From: a virus
Direction: 5' to 3' (one strand)
DNA length: 64,000 nt
Virus record (IMG/VR): IMGVR_UViG_3300040758_000047
Location: 1-64,000 of that record
Positions 34,205 to 43,046 of this stretch are shown here, one piece after another. Made by a program: the position numbers and the translations under genes. Position 1 is the stretch's first letter, and each line of letters begins with the position of its first letter. The notes under the pieces were generated by a model. That model worked only from the letters and a program-made list of their open reading frames with translations. It made no database searches and was not told the DNA's origin.

Positions 34205-35806
34205 TTAGTGAAACGCCGTAATCAGCATACCTAGCGATTGACTCGGATTGACAACAAAATTGAAGCTTAGTTGTGTCTGCGCTGTGTCAAAGAAGTGGAG
34301 GCCGACATCGCCATTTGTGAGTCCACTCGAATCACCGCCGCAAACCCCGGCAGTCGTGACGGAACAAGCGTTGATGGCGGTTGGGCACGGGAAATCGTCC
34401 ACTACACCGGTCGGACCTGAGACAGACAGAACAGGCCCCGTTCCCATTGTGCCAGTACCAATCAATAAATCATTGGTTTCGCCTGGAGTTATCAGTGGCA
34501 CCCCGGATATCGAGGCACCCGTGGATGGAGTGCTGCCCGCTGTCGTGTCCTTAAAGACAGATGAGGATGTGATTTGAGTACTGCCAGAGCCAGCCGTTGC
34601 TGCCGTGTCGAGAGAGGTAGCTGTGGTGCAGTAATAAGTCAGAAGGTCGTTGCCTCCGCCAGCGCTGACGGCACTAATCGTATAGGTATTGGGGTTTGAG
34701 ATCGTGACGCTGTGGTACCAGACCGTCCCACTTCCACCACCATTTGACACGCTGGAAAAATTATTACTGAGACTATCCGAGACACTTGTCACGTAAGAAG
34801 CATCGTCGGTGACAACCACCATGGTTGTATTTGTGGGACACGGAATGTTTTGCACATATGTAGCCGCCACATTAGACATATTCTGCGAGGATGCGAGCAC
34901 CTGTGCCCCAGATCCAGTCGGGGCCGACCCTCCCGAACCGGGCTTGAACGCAGCAGCCATGATAGTGAATGAATCATGGGTTGTTTGAGAGATTGTGACC
35001 GCGGGAGTAAAGCTCGTCGCCGTGGCTATGCAATACATCTCCAGATGACCGGCAAATGTATTCTCATCCAATAGAGTGCAGCCGGAGGGTATCGTGATCG
35101 CGCCCCAGGCGTTGCCCTGCTGTATCGTGTTGTTTTCGCTCTCATCATCCACTTCGATATAGACAAGATCGCCCACCACCACGGTGATCCCTGTGCCGGA
35201 AATGTTCGGAGCCGTGTTATTGGTTGGAACTACAGCAGTCTTGCAGGAACTAGTTCGCAGGGCACCCGTCGTAGCAATATTATAGAAACTTCCAAGGCCG
35301 AAATAAAAATCTCCTGTTTTATGCCCCCACGTCACGGTTACTTGTGTTGGGGTGGTGGTTGCAGGGGGGACAAAATTCATCGCGTAGTAGATGTTATGAT
35401 CTGCTCCATTTGGAATCGCAATCCCAGCGTCCTTGCAACCTGAACCGACCGTGAAAGTTGAGTTCCACGTATTCCCGCTTCCGCTGTTGCCATTGTCCGT
35501 CAGAGTTGGCGTGCAGGGTGACGCGCACGTTTGGACATATCCATTGCCGGTAGTGGGATTGTTGGGCCATTCCCCCGAGACGATTACGAGGGAGCCGGTG
35601 GTCACGCCGTTGGGCCAAGCGGTCGGGTCTAGCGTAAAAATAGGAGCGTTCATACCAGTGGTTGTTGAACGCGTGATTACATTCTTGCCGAAAAATTGGG
35701 TCAACGACGGAGTACCACCTGAAGCATGGGAGCCCATCGTCCCTGGACCCGGCATTGGAATCTGATGCCAGGACAGCGAGAGGAGAACAAGAGAAAGTAA
35801 AATCAT
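34205..35806 (-). CDS. Exported Ser/Thr/Gly-rich protein
   Basis: A 533-aa protein with a hydrophobic N-terminus (MILLSLVLLSLSW; weak n-region) and a Thr/Ser/Gly-rich beta body with repeated strand patterns (VVVTDDASYVTSVSDSLSNNF; TTGNGYVQT). ATG overlaps the stop of the 1357-aa gene. Probably a secreted or virion beta protein, no recognised domain. Confidence 0.55.
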   Translation of the reverse strand: MILLSLVLLSLSWHQIPMPGPGTMGSHASGGTPSLTQFFGKNVITRSTTTGMNAPIFTLDPTAWPNGVTTGSLVIVSGEWPNNPTTGNGYVQTCASPCTPTLTDNGNSGSGNTWNSTFTVGSGCKDAGIAIPNGADHNIYYAMNFVPPATTTPTQVTVTWGHKTGDFYFGLGSFYNIATTGALRTSSCKTAVVPTNNTAPNISGTGITVVVGDLVYIEVDDESENNTIQQGNAWGAITIPSGCTLLDENTFAGHLEMYCIATATSFTPAVTISQTTHDSFTIMAAAFKPGSGGSAPTGSGAQVLASSQNMSNVAATYVQNIPCPTNTTMVVVTDDASYVTSVSDSLSNNFSSVSNGGGSGTVWYHSVTISNPNTYTISAVSAGGGNDLLTYYCTTATSLDTAATAGSGSTQITSSSVFKDTTAGSTPSTGASISGVPLITPGETNDLLIGTGTMGTGPVLSVSGPTGVVDDFPCPTAINACSVTTAGVCGGDSSGLTNGDVGLHFFDTAQTQLSFNFVVNPSQSLGMLITAFH

Positions 35807-38800
35807 CGCTCCACCCTCCAGTTTACCTCAGCCCCGCTTGCCACGGTTAAAGATCCAGTGGACCAGTTGCAGACTTGGAAGTTCACGTTGTTTGTCGTTG
35901 GATAAGCAGTGATTGCTAAGCCACCCGTAGTAGCTGGAGTGAATCCGGTGACCGCTCCCCACGCCGCATTCGGGGTGAACGAGATAACATCAGTTGAGGC
36001 CACTCCAGATGCCGAGATGGTCAAAGTAGCACAACTTGTGCTAGTAATCGCCCCTAGACTATTCAATGATCCAGTCGAGGATGATGCAGTCGTACCCGTG
36101 GCAATAGTTTGGGGAATGTTGTACGCAGTACCACCTGCAAGGGCGAGGGTAGCGGCTCCAGATACTCCTGCCGTTCCCGAGCCACTCTTGGCACCGCCCG
36201 CTCCAGTGACCAACGCGATATTCCCTCCCGCGCCACCAGAATCATTACCCGCCCCGCCTGCCCCGCCAGTGCCCGAGGTGATAGTGATTGTCCCACCAGC
36301 ACCTCCCACTGTGGAGGTGGTGCCCGAGCCGGTCGCTGCACCTCCTGTACCGCCTGCGATGGCCGGAGAACTACCAACGCCTCCAGTGTTGGTCCCAGTT
36401 GACGAGGTAGCACCGCCCGCCACGCCACTGATATTGAAGAGGGTTGTGGCTGTCGTACCGTTGCCGCCTGCGCTGGCTGGAGCTGTTCCTGCTAGTGTCA
36501 ACCCAGAACTGGAAGTAATAGGATACGTGAAGGTAGCGTCGGCGGTGGGGTTGGCCAAGCCAGATGTTGACTTATCGAGCGTGATTGCAGGTAGATCACC
36601 GGAGGCAATGGTTCCCCATACTGGCGCTGCACTGACCGTCCCGTTGCCCGTCTGGACTAGGAAGTTTTTAGTACTGGTGGTGTTGCCCGCCAGACGGGTG
36701 GGCGCTGGAGTAGAGTTCTCATAAATCAAATCTCCGAGGGTGTTCATCGGGTTAGTGAGAATGTTCGACCATGAGGTTGTGCCTGATCCATTGGTGGTGA
36801 GGGAGTACCCATTTGTGCCCCCGGTGGGCGGCAGGGTGAAAGTGTAGTTGGCTGTTGCCGCGCTAGCTAGGATTGTGTGGAAGGCGGCACTGGGGTTAGC
36901 CAGTTGGAGAGTGCCGCCCACGCTGTTGTCCACGCCCAGAGTTACAGCCGCCGTCCAGGAGGATGCGGAGGTGCTGGAAGCGTTGGGAACAGTTCCCGCC
37001 GCAGCGGAGGTGGCGTTCGTGCCACCCTGAGCGATGGTCACATTCGCTTCACTACCAACCGCGTAAGTCGAACCGGCAAAGGTCGCTATTCCAGCACTAG
37101 GTTGGCTAGTAGCATACACCAATCCACTAGCAACGATTGGACCTATTACAGTAATACTGCTAGCAGGAGCGGCAAAGTTTAGCGTAGTAGTGTTAGTCGT
37201 GCCCAACACTAACTGGTTTGTAGCAGCCGTAATAGTCTGAGCAGCAGTAAACGTATTAGCTCCCAGCGTGGCAAGAGTACTTGTAACGTTAGGAGCAGTA
37301 ACAGTCACTGCTCCAGAACTAGTGGGGAACGACAAAGTGGTCAGATTAGAACCAGCACCAAATATCAACTGGTTAGACGTAGGGGAGAAAGTCTGTGCGG
37401 TACTCCAGGTATTTGCTTGCCCGATACCAGGAATAGTTTGAGAAGTCGTTGGCATGGTAAAGGTTGCTGTACCACCCAACGCAAACGTAGCGGTATAGGC
37501 TCCTGTCTCTGTTATACCGCCGCCACTTGCGATAGACAATCCAGTAACCGTAGTAGCCGCAATCGCTCCAGTACCAATCACTGCCAACGCACCAGCGGAA
37601 CTCATTTGTACCCCGTTACCGTTGCTGTCGAACCGGACGGGGTGTGCCGCTGATCCAGACGCCGTACTAACTCGAAAGATATTACCAGTACCTGTGTTAC
37701 TGGCCGTATCCGTCAACTCAAATAAATCTATAGCAGATCCAGTCGTAGAATTGTAGGTAAGAGTGGTAGTGTCGGCCGCCATTGTAAGCGATAGATTGCC
37801 AGTTGGATTTCCAATAGAACTCCAGCCTGGACTACCTCCCGATGGACAGGTCTGGAAAGATGGGGTAGTAGTCCCATAGCTAGTTGCACCAGACATCAAA
37901 CATTGTCCATTACCTGTGGGAGTTACCCATGTTGGATTTGTTGCACCAGACATCAACGCACTATACGCGGTCGTTGCTAACCCGGCAAGTGCTGTTGGGG
38001 ATGATCCATATACAAGATATCCTGCGGTCATTGACGTTGGGTAGGCAATGGTTGAGAAGATTGGATTCGCCGCTCCCTGTCCAATGAGAGGCATATTAGA
38101 TGCCCCCTGTGCCGTGGACACCGGGGATGACCCAGAAGCTCCGGCAAGCACCACCCCGTATTGCGTGAGGAGACTTCCGCAAGATATAGCTGTCGAGGTC
38201 GATCCGTAAAGAATGCCGCCCTGCGTACAGGAGCTTGGGTGAGAAACCGTAGAGTACGCCGGAGTTGCAGATGCCCCTTGGCCGACCAACGGCATATTTA
38301 GCGCTCCTGCTGCAAGCCTTGCCGCCGCTCCCGACGAACCACCAACAAATAAGTCCCCGGTCGTCGTTAAGGGGTAATTCGTGAGTGATGCGATGGCTGG
38401 AACGTAGGAAGCCGTAAGCGCTGTCCCATTCCATACTCCAGAGCTAATCGTACCAACCGATGTCAAGCTTGATCCAGTGCCACAAATCCCAGTCTGCGGG
38501 TTTAATAGTTCCCAGTAAGTTCCATCATAAGTGGCAATGGCGACAGCGGTTGTCAATATATCGTTGGCAACCAAAGCGCTCTGCCCGCACTTGGTAATCG
38601 TCGGAGAGCTAAGGCCGTTGACCGTTAAGGTGGGAGCGGCGGCGGTATTAGCTGCCGTAGCCTTCCACATCACCGTTAATCCAGCGACCATTAATGTAGC
38701 TGGCGGAGCCAACGTCACGGTTTGCGCCTGAGCGGTCCCGCCACCCGCAGCGTACTCTGTTGAATCCAAGTCAGCCCAGCTTTTATATGAACCAACCGCT

Positions 38801-39876
38801 GAAGATCCGCCACTCGCCAACATCTGGTTAGCCGTGCCCGCCGTGCCTGATTGCACTGCCCCAGTCGAAGTCGTGCCTCCGAACAGAGGCGCATAGGCCG
38901 TCAGGGATGTCGCTCCCGTACCTCCACCAGCGACAAGAGCCGTACCAAAAGAAGGGGTCGTTGAAGACCCGCCAGAGACTAAAGGAACTCCGCTGGTTCC
39001 GCTGGTAGCAATCCAAGTAGGGTTCGTCGCTCCAGCCCCAAGAACCCCATAGGCCGTAGTGGCTAAGTTGGCGAGTGCTGTAGCGCTCGACCCATAAACG
39101 AGTCCCCCTGCGGTCATTGCAGTTGGATACGCGATCGAAGAAAAGACCGGATTCGCCGCGCCTTGGCCTATTAGCGGCATGTTAGATGCCCCCTGTGCAC
39201 TAGCTGTGGGAGATGACCCAGCACCACCACCAAATAACACCCCGTATTGAGTTAATGCCGCTGAACTAGCCCAGGAAGATGCACTGCTGAAATAAGGGAT
39301 ACCTCCGTTGTTGCCTGCTACAGTCAACGCAGGAGTGGTCGTTGCTGAACCAACCGAGATCAATCCGCCCGTAAAGCTTACACTAGTGACGGTCCCGTTT
39401 ATTGCCGAGGTCGTTAATAGATCCCCGTTCACATCATGAAATTGCCAGCCCGCTGCCGTGCTCATAATCGCCGAGGTGTTCGCAGCCATCGTCATTGGCG
39501 CTAGAATCTCGTATGCGGCGGTTGTGCCATTTACGTAGAGCGTGACAGATGACACTGAAGAACCACTCGCATTTACCAACTCGATTGAAGTTATATAGGT
39601 GTTCACGGTGGATGTGCCCGTATAAAGAGCGCTCCCGGTAGATGTCGGCAGTTGGCCTTGGGCTAACACGCCGGGAGTTGTTATGTATGGGGCCGACGTG
39701 CTCACAGTGGTGCCAAAGATGGTGTAGGTGACCGCACTTGCGGTCCCCGCAGATCCATAGATTGTGCCGCTAGGTGCCAGCGTGAATAGTTCATTGTATG
39801 GCACGCCGACCGTCGAGATTGGCTGTTGCGCCAACGCTGGCAAGCACAATACGAGGATAGGCAGGAACTTCCTCAT
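35803..39876 (-). CDS. Giant fibre-like repeat protein with signal peptide
   Basis: A 1357-aa protein with signal peptide MRKFLPILVLCLPALA before QQPIS. The body consists of fibre-type repeats: QGASNMPLIGQGAANPxFSxIAYPTxMTAGxLVYGSS occurs twice nearly intact and once diverged, then Gly-rich stretches (GGAGGTITITSGTGGAGGAG) and a compact C-terminal beta domain (FTPATTGGLAITAYPTTNNVNFQVCNW). Tail-fibre-like composition with an export signal is unusual. It is coupled to the neighbours on both sides. Confidence 0.65.
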   Translation of the reverse strand: MRKFLPILVLCLPALAQQPISTVGVPYNELFTLAPSGTIYGSAGTASAVTYTIFGTTVSTSAPYITTPGVLAQGQLPTSTGSALYTGTSTVNTYITSIELVNASGSSVSSVTLYVNGTTAAYEILAPMTMAANTSAIMSTAAGWQFHDVNGDLLTTSAINGTVTSVSFTGGLISVGSATTTPALTVAGNNGGIPYFSSASSWASSAALTQYGVLFGGGAGSSPTASAQGASNMPLIGQGAANPVFSSIAYPTAMTAGGLVYGSSATALANLATTAYGVLGAGATNPTWIATSGTSGVPLVSGGSSTTPSFGTALVAGGGTGATSLTAYAPLFGGTTSTGAVQSGTAGTANQMLASGGSSAVGSYKSWADLDSTEYAAGGGTAQAQTVTLAPPATLMVAGLTVMWKATAANTAAAPTLTVNGLSSPTITKCGQSALVANDILTTAVAIATYDGTYWELLNPQTGICGTGSSLTSVGTISSGVWNGTALTASYVPAIASLTNYPLTTTGDLFVGGSSGAAARLAAGALNMPLVGQGASATPAYSTVSHPSSCTQGGILYGSTSTAISCGSLLTQYGVVLAGASGSSPVSTAQGASNMPLIGQGAANPIFSTIAYPTSMTAGYLVYGSSPTALAGLATTAYSALMSGATNPTWVTPTGNGQCLMSGATSYGTTTPSFQTCPSGGSPGWSSIGNPTGNLSLTMAADTTTLTYNSTTGSAIDLFELTDTASNTGTGNIFRVSTASGSAAHPVRFDSNGNGVQMSSAGALAVIGTGAIAATTVTGLSIASGGGITETGAYTATFALGGTATFTMPTTSQTIPGIGQANTWSTAQTFSPTSNQLIFGAGSNLTTLSFPTSSGAVTVTAPNVTSTLATLGANTFTAAQTITAATNQLVLGTTNTTTLNFAAPASSITVIGPIVASGLVYATSQPSAGIATFAGSTYAVGSEANVTIAQGGTNATSAAAGTVPNASSTSASSWTAAVTLGVDNSVGGTLQLANPSAAFHTILASAATANYTFTLPPTGGTNGYSLTTNGSGTTSWSNILTNPMNTLGDLIYENSTPAPTRLAGNTTSTKNFLVQTGNGTVSAAPVWGTIASGDLPAITLDKSTSGLANPTADATFTYPITSSSGLTLAGTAPASAGGNGTTATTLFNISGVAGGATSSTGTNTGGVGSSPAIAGGTGGAATGSGTTSTVGGAGGTITITSGTGGAGGAGNDSGGAGGNIALVTGAGGAKSGSGTAGVSGAATLALAGGTAYNIPQTIATGTTASSSTGSLNSLGAITSTSCATLTISASGVASTDVISFTPNAAWGAVTGFTPATTGGLAITAYPTTNNVNFQVCNWSTGSLTVASGAEVNWRVER

Positions 39877-39877
39877 A

Positions 39878-40492
39878 TTACTGGTAGTACGCCGTCAAAG
39901 ACATTGTAGTGCAACCAGTTGTGGTTGACCCAGCATCCGCAGTAGCCGCCGCAAAGCCAATGCCGCTAGTAAAATTCTCCAGCGCAAGCTGTCCAGGCGC
40001 AATGGTAAGCCCAAGTCCAGCCTGTACCATATAGGAATCCACTACTCCCGTTCCAATGCTCGGCACGCCAGAGTTGTTATAAAACTGAAGGAAACACGTC
40101 ACGGTGCCATAGTTGCTTGCGGAAAATCCGTAGAGGTTCCCGGCACTGCCCTTAATGTTTAAGGCCGTTCCCGTGTAGGTATGGTGATACATAGTGAAAG
40201 CATACGTGGCCGAGGTGCTGGGAGTAGTCGGTGAAACCGACAGGGCATTCGTCACGTAGGCATTCACCCCGATGACATTACCTGACGGGGCCGACCCATA
40301 AGCGGTAGGAGTGGCTGTAATTGAAGAGCCTCCTTCTTGTGATAAATTGACGCTCACGGGAATCATACTGGAGATGCCTTGCACGGTGATTACTCCAGGC
40401 GCAGCAGTGCCCGCCGTCCCAGATCCAGTTACGGGTTGCTGCGCCAAGGAGACACCGGCACAGAGAGTGAGTGCCGCGAATAATTTTCTCAT
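39878..40492 (-). CDS. Exported protein with signal peptide
   Basis: A 204-aa protein with signal peptide MRKLFAALTLCAGVSLA before QQPVTG, then a beta-rich domain. Mature N-terminus QQPVTGSG resembles that of the 1357-aa neighbour (QQPIS). Its ATG overlaps the previous gene stop and it lies one base before the next start. Function unknown. Confidence 0.6.
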   Translation of the reverse strand: MRKLFAALTLCAGVSLAQQPVTGSGTAGTAAPGVITVQGISSMIPVSVNLSQEGGSSITATPTAYGSAPSGNVIGVNAYVTNALSVSPTTPSTSATYAFTMYHHTYTGTALNIKGSAGNLYGFSASNYGTVTCFLQFYNNSGVPSIGTGVVDSYMVQAGLGLTIAPGQLALENFTSGIGFAAATADAGSTTTGCTTMSLTAYYQ

Positions 40493-40803
40493 TTCTGTTT
40501 CCTTTCAATCCATTCGAAGTCGTCGTTAATGTCCCAGTGCTTTTCATCGGCGCGGCAGAGTTCACGTACTTGTTTTCGCCAAACCTCAATCTTTTCGTTA
40601 AGCTCCTTCAGTTCTTTTTCGGCTTCCTTTTGGTCTATCTGGGCTTGGAGGATTTGATTCCTGTCCGTCATGACACGCTGGAGGGCTACGTAAGCCTTCC
40701 TAGTAAGTTGTAGCACTTCCACTTTTTGCGCGTCCGTCACGGGGGCTGGCTTCTCATCGGAGAATGCCACCAGCGAGGCGAGCAGGAGGATAAGCGTTCT
40801 CAT
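40489..40803 (-). CDS. Exported coiled-coil protein
   Basis: A 104-aa protein with signal peptide MRTLILLLASLVAFS, then a long charged coiled coil (VLQLTRKAYVALQRVMTDRNQ ... KELKELNEKIEVWRKQVRELC). Similar to 33564-33902. ATG overlaps the stop of the 43-aa membrane protein. Resembles inner-membrane-linked spanins or periplasmic adaptors by layout only. Confidence 0.6.
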   Translation of the reverse strand: MRTLILLLASLVAFSDEKPAPVTDAQKVEVLQLTRKAYVALQRVMTDRNQILQAQIDQKEAEKELKELNEKIEVWRKQVRELCRADEKHWDINDDFEWIERKQK

Positions 40804-40931
40804 AGGCTATCTAGATGCCTCTTGTGGATACGGCGGCGGTCGGCGTAATTACGTATCGCCCGAGTCCACCGGCCAATCGGCTCTAACGCAATCAAGATCG
40901 CGCAAGCCATAATGACATCTACCTGCCACAT
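40800..40931 (-). CDS. 43-aa single-pass membrane protein
   Basis: A short gene: MWQVDVIMACAILIALEPI then a basic tail (RNYADRRRIHKRHL). ATG follows the previous stop without a gap (TAAATG) and its TGA overlaps the next ATG (ATGA). This double coupling makes it convincing despite its length. One transmembrane helix followed by a positive tail; a holin- or anchor-like role is possible. Confidence 0.6.
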   Translation of the reverse strand: MWQVDVIMACAILIALEPIGRWTRAIRNYADRRRIHKRHLDSL

Positions 40932-41288
40932 TTACGTAAACTCCGTTACCGAGAGAAGGCCACCGATGGCACTACTGACCGCAGCAATCGATCCCTTCCA
41001 GCACGCATCCTGGTAGATTCGGCTACTACCGTCTCCAACGGTTCCGCCAGCAGGGAGTGATATATGAAATGCGCTCGATGTAGGATTTGCCCCTAGCCCG
41101 ATGTAGATCACGGTTGTCCCTAAGTTCTGGAGCATGAAACTCAGTCGGGCTGGGTTGGCTGGTAGGACTGTCGCGGCCCCAAGTCCAACCGTGGTTTGAC
41201 TCGGGGCGCTGGCTGTCGTAGAAATAGGCCCTTGCGTTATCGAAATCCCGTTGAGGGGGTTGACGCGAGGTGCCGGACAATAACCCAT
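40932..41288 (-). CDS. Small beta-sandwich phage protein
   Basis: A 118-aa protein. LSFMLQNLGTTVIYIGLGANPTSSAFHISLPAGG and YQDACWKGSIAAVSSAIGGLLSVTEFT match a small beta protein I recognise from many phages, probably decoration or tail accessory. Upstream, the 146-bp gap contains the perfect palindrome 41306-41319. Confidence 0.65.
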   Translation of the reverse strand: MGYCPAPRVNPLNGISITQGPISTTASAPSQTTVGLGAATVLPANPARLSFMLQNLGTTVIYIGLGANPTSSAFHISLPAGGTVGDGSSRIYQDACWKGSIAAVSSAIGGLLSVTEFT

Positions 41289-41305
41289 ACTGCCCTTCCT
41301 AAGCC

Positions 41306-41319
41306 GTCCAACGTTGGAC
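41306..41319. repeat. Palindrome family copy (perfect)
   Basis: GTCCAACGTTGGAC, intergenic, 18 bases upstream of the start at 41288. Confidence 0.75.
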
Positions 41320-41434
41320 TAATTTAATGGTATTGCCTTGCACAATCACGGTCAAGCAATACCAAAAATAACGCCGCGCCCATCGGATCATTGACCCGAC
41401 AGACGCGGCGCTTTCCCTCTGCCGTGAGAGCCTG

Positions 41435-41893
41435 TTAGATGTATTCAAGCGTGACCGTGACGCCGCCTACCGGAGGCAACGCACCGGGAATTGACCAGCG
41501 CCAGCCGAGGCCGTCACCGACCGCCAATACAGTCAATACGGTCGAGTTGAACAGCGTGCCCTGCTGATAAACGTCCACCGCCGAGAAGTGAGATATGGTG
41601 GAAGCCAACACGTTCGCCGAAGACCCGAGTGGCGTTGAGCCAACCGCGTGAACCAGCATACCGGCGGTCGAACCCAGAACGCTGTGGCGCTCCGTCACCG
41701 CCACCACTTGACACGGCGCATCGGCGGTAAAGATGTGATTGGTGATTGAGGTCTGGTAGGACGATCCAGCCGGGGAGCTTCCCGTCAATTGCCCCTGCCA
41801 TGCGATTGTGTACGAGACCTGCGACGGAGTGACTGGGTTGTATGCTCCAGCCGGGTTGAACTGCGATCCGCTTTGATAAACGTTGGTAATCAT
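41435..41893 (-). CDS. Probable virion beta protein
   Basis: About 152 aa from ATG 41893 (AGAGGA upstream); the longer frame upstream is a shadow of the neighbour. Beta-rich: ITNVYQSGSQFNPAGAYNPV, then a series of strands ending GGVTVTLEYI. Located after the capsid genes; may be a decoration protein. Confidence 0.6.
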   Translation of the reverse strand: MITNVYQSGSQFNPAGAYNPVTPSQVSYTIAWQGQLTGSSPAGSSYQTSITNHIFTADAPCQVVAVTERHSVLGSTAGMLVHAVGSTPLGSSANVLASTISHFSAVDVYQQGTLFNSTVLTVLAVGDGLGWRWSIPGALPPVGGVTVTLEYI

Positions 41894-41912
41894 AATCCTC
41901 TCTTGACCTCCA

Positions 41913-42461
41913 TTAACTGCTCGTCGGGGCCGGGCTTGAGCTAGTACTGGTGCTGGCATCTTCCACTTGCCACTGCGTTCCGTCCGACAGCAGCGTGACT
42001 GCCGATTCGTCCGAGTGGAAGGTGATCGTGGTGTGGGCGTTCCCGAGATTCTGCCCCGACTGGCAGACCACAGTTCCGTTGCCAGCACCCACTCTAGCGA
42101 TCGTGATGGACTTGCCGACGAAAACCGTGGCATCGCACAGCGTTACTGCAAACGCGCTGGTTCCAGTCATGACGACATAATCGTCGGTGGCTCCGTTGAC
42201 GGTGTACGCCGCCGAAACCGAGGTAGGCTTGGACACCCACGCAGCTATCTTCTGCCAAGCCCCGCCAGGGTAGGTCGTGCTGGGAGCGCTCACCAACTTG
42301 TAAATAAGCGGCTGGCCAGCGGAGGCGGACGTGATCCAGATCAGGTCCCCGAGTTTGAGGTTCATCCCGGTCACGTCCGACGAAGCCGTAGGCAGCGTAT
42401 TGGCGTAGAACATCTGCTGTTCGCTGGGAAGATAAGCCGGAGTCGCAATGAAAGACGGCAT
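41913..42461 (-). CDS. Probable virion beta protein
   Basis: A 182-aa beta-rich protein. DDYVVMTGTSAFAVTLCDATVFVGKSITIARVGAGNGTVVCQSG resembles the short beta-helical decoration domains seen in phage head or tail proteins. C-terminus Ser/Thr/Pro-rich. Same gene block as the two neighbours downstream of the capsid gene. Confidence 0.6.
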   Translation of the reverse strand: MPSFIATPAYLPSEQQMFYANTLPTASSDVTGMNLKLGDLIWITSASAGQPLIYKLVSAPSTTYPGGAWQKIAAWVSKPTSVSAAYTVNGATDDYVVMTGTSAFAVTLCDATVFVGKSITIARVGAGNGTVVCQSGQNLGNAHTTITFHSDESAVTLLSDGTQWQVEDASTSTSSSPAPTSS

Positions 42462-42470
42462 GAATCCTCC

Positions 42471-42995
42471 TTAGAGCACGCTCGAATTGAGCACGATGTT
42501 GTTGGCAACGTACTGTGACGGAGTCGTCACACGGAACATGGCGACGTCGATATTCAACACGCCAGCCGTGCAGTGAGCCAAGGTGTCACCTGTTGGCGTA
42601 AAGGTCACCTGGGGGGTGACCGCCGACAACTGACCCATCGGCTGTGCGAACGTCTCCTGGATGGTCGTGTCGGCCACCGCCTGGAACACATTGAACGGCT
42701 GAGTGAAGAAGTTGGTTGTCCCGCCCGACTTCCCTACACTGACCGTCATCCCAGTGAGCGAACCGCCGGTGAACGATGTCGAGTGCTTGACCCGCATGTA
42801 GAGCAGAAAACTGCCCTGCGGGAACGTCATCGCAGTGCTCGTGTTATACGGCGGCCCGCTCAGCGTGTTGTAGAGATTGAACGTGTACGCCACGCCGGAG
42901 CTGGTGCTCGTAGTCTGGAGGTCCAGATAGGTGAACTGGAAACTCCAAAACTGGATTGTGCCGCCGAGATTGCCTGCTAATCCTTGTTGTGTCAT
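42471..42995 (-). CDS. Probable capsid decoration protein
   Basis: A 174-aa protein, mostly beta (FWSFQFTYLDLQTTSTSSGVAYTFNLYN). Directly downstream of the major capsid gene (51-bp gap), as decoration proteins often are. No recognised family. Confidence 0.55.
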   Translation of the reverse strand: MTQQGLAGNLGGTIQFWSFQFTYLDLQTTSTSSGVAYTFNLYNTLSGPPYNTSTAMTFPQGSFLLYMRVKHSTSFTGGSLTGMTVSVGKSGGTTNFFTQPFNVFQAVADTTIQETFAQPMGQLSAVTPQVTFTPTGDTLAHCTAGVLNIDVAMFRVTTPSQYVANNIVLNSSVL

Positions 42996-43046
42996 TTACA
43001 TGATCCTCACTTCTTTTTCCTCTGCCACGCAACTCATTGAAAACAC

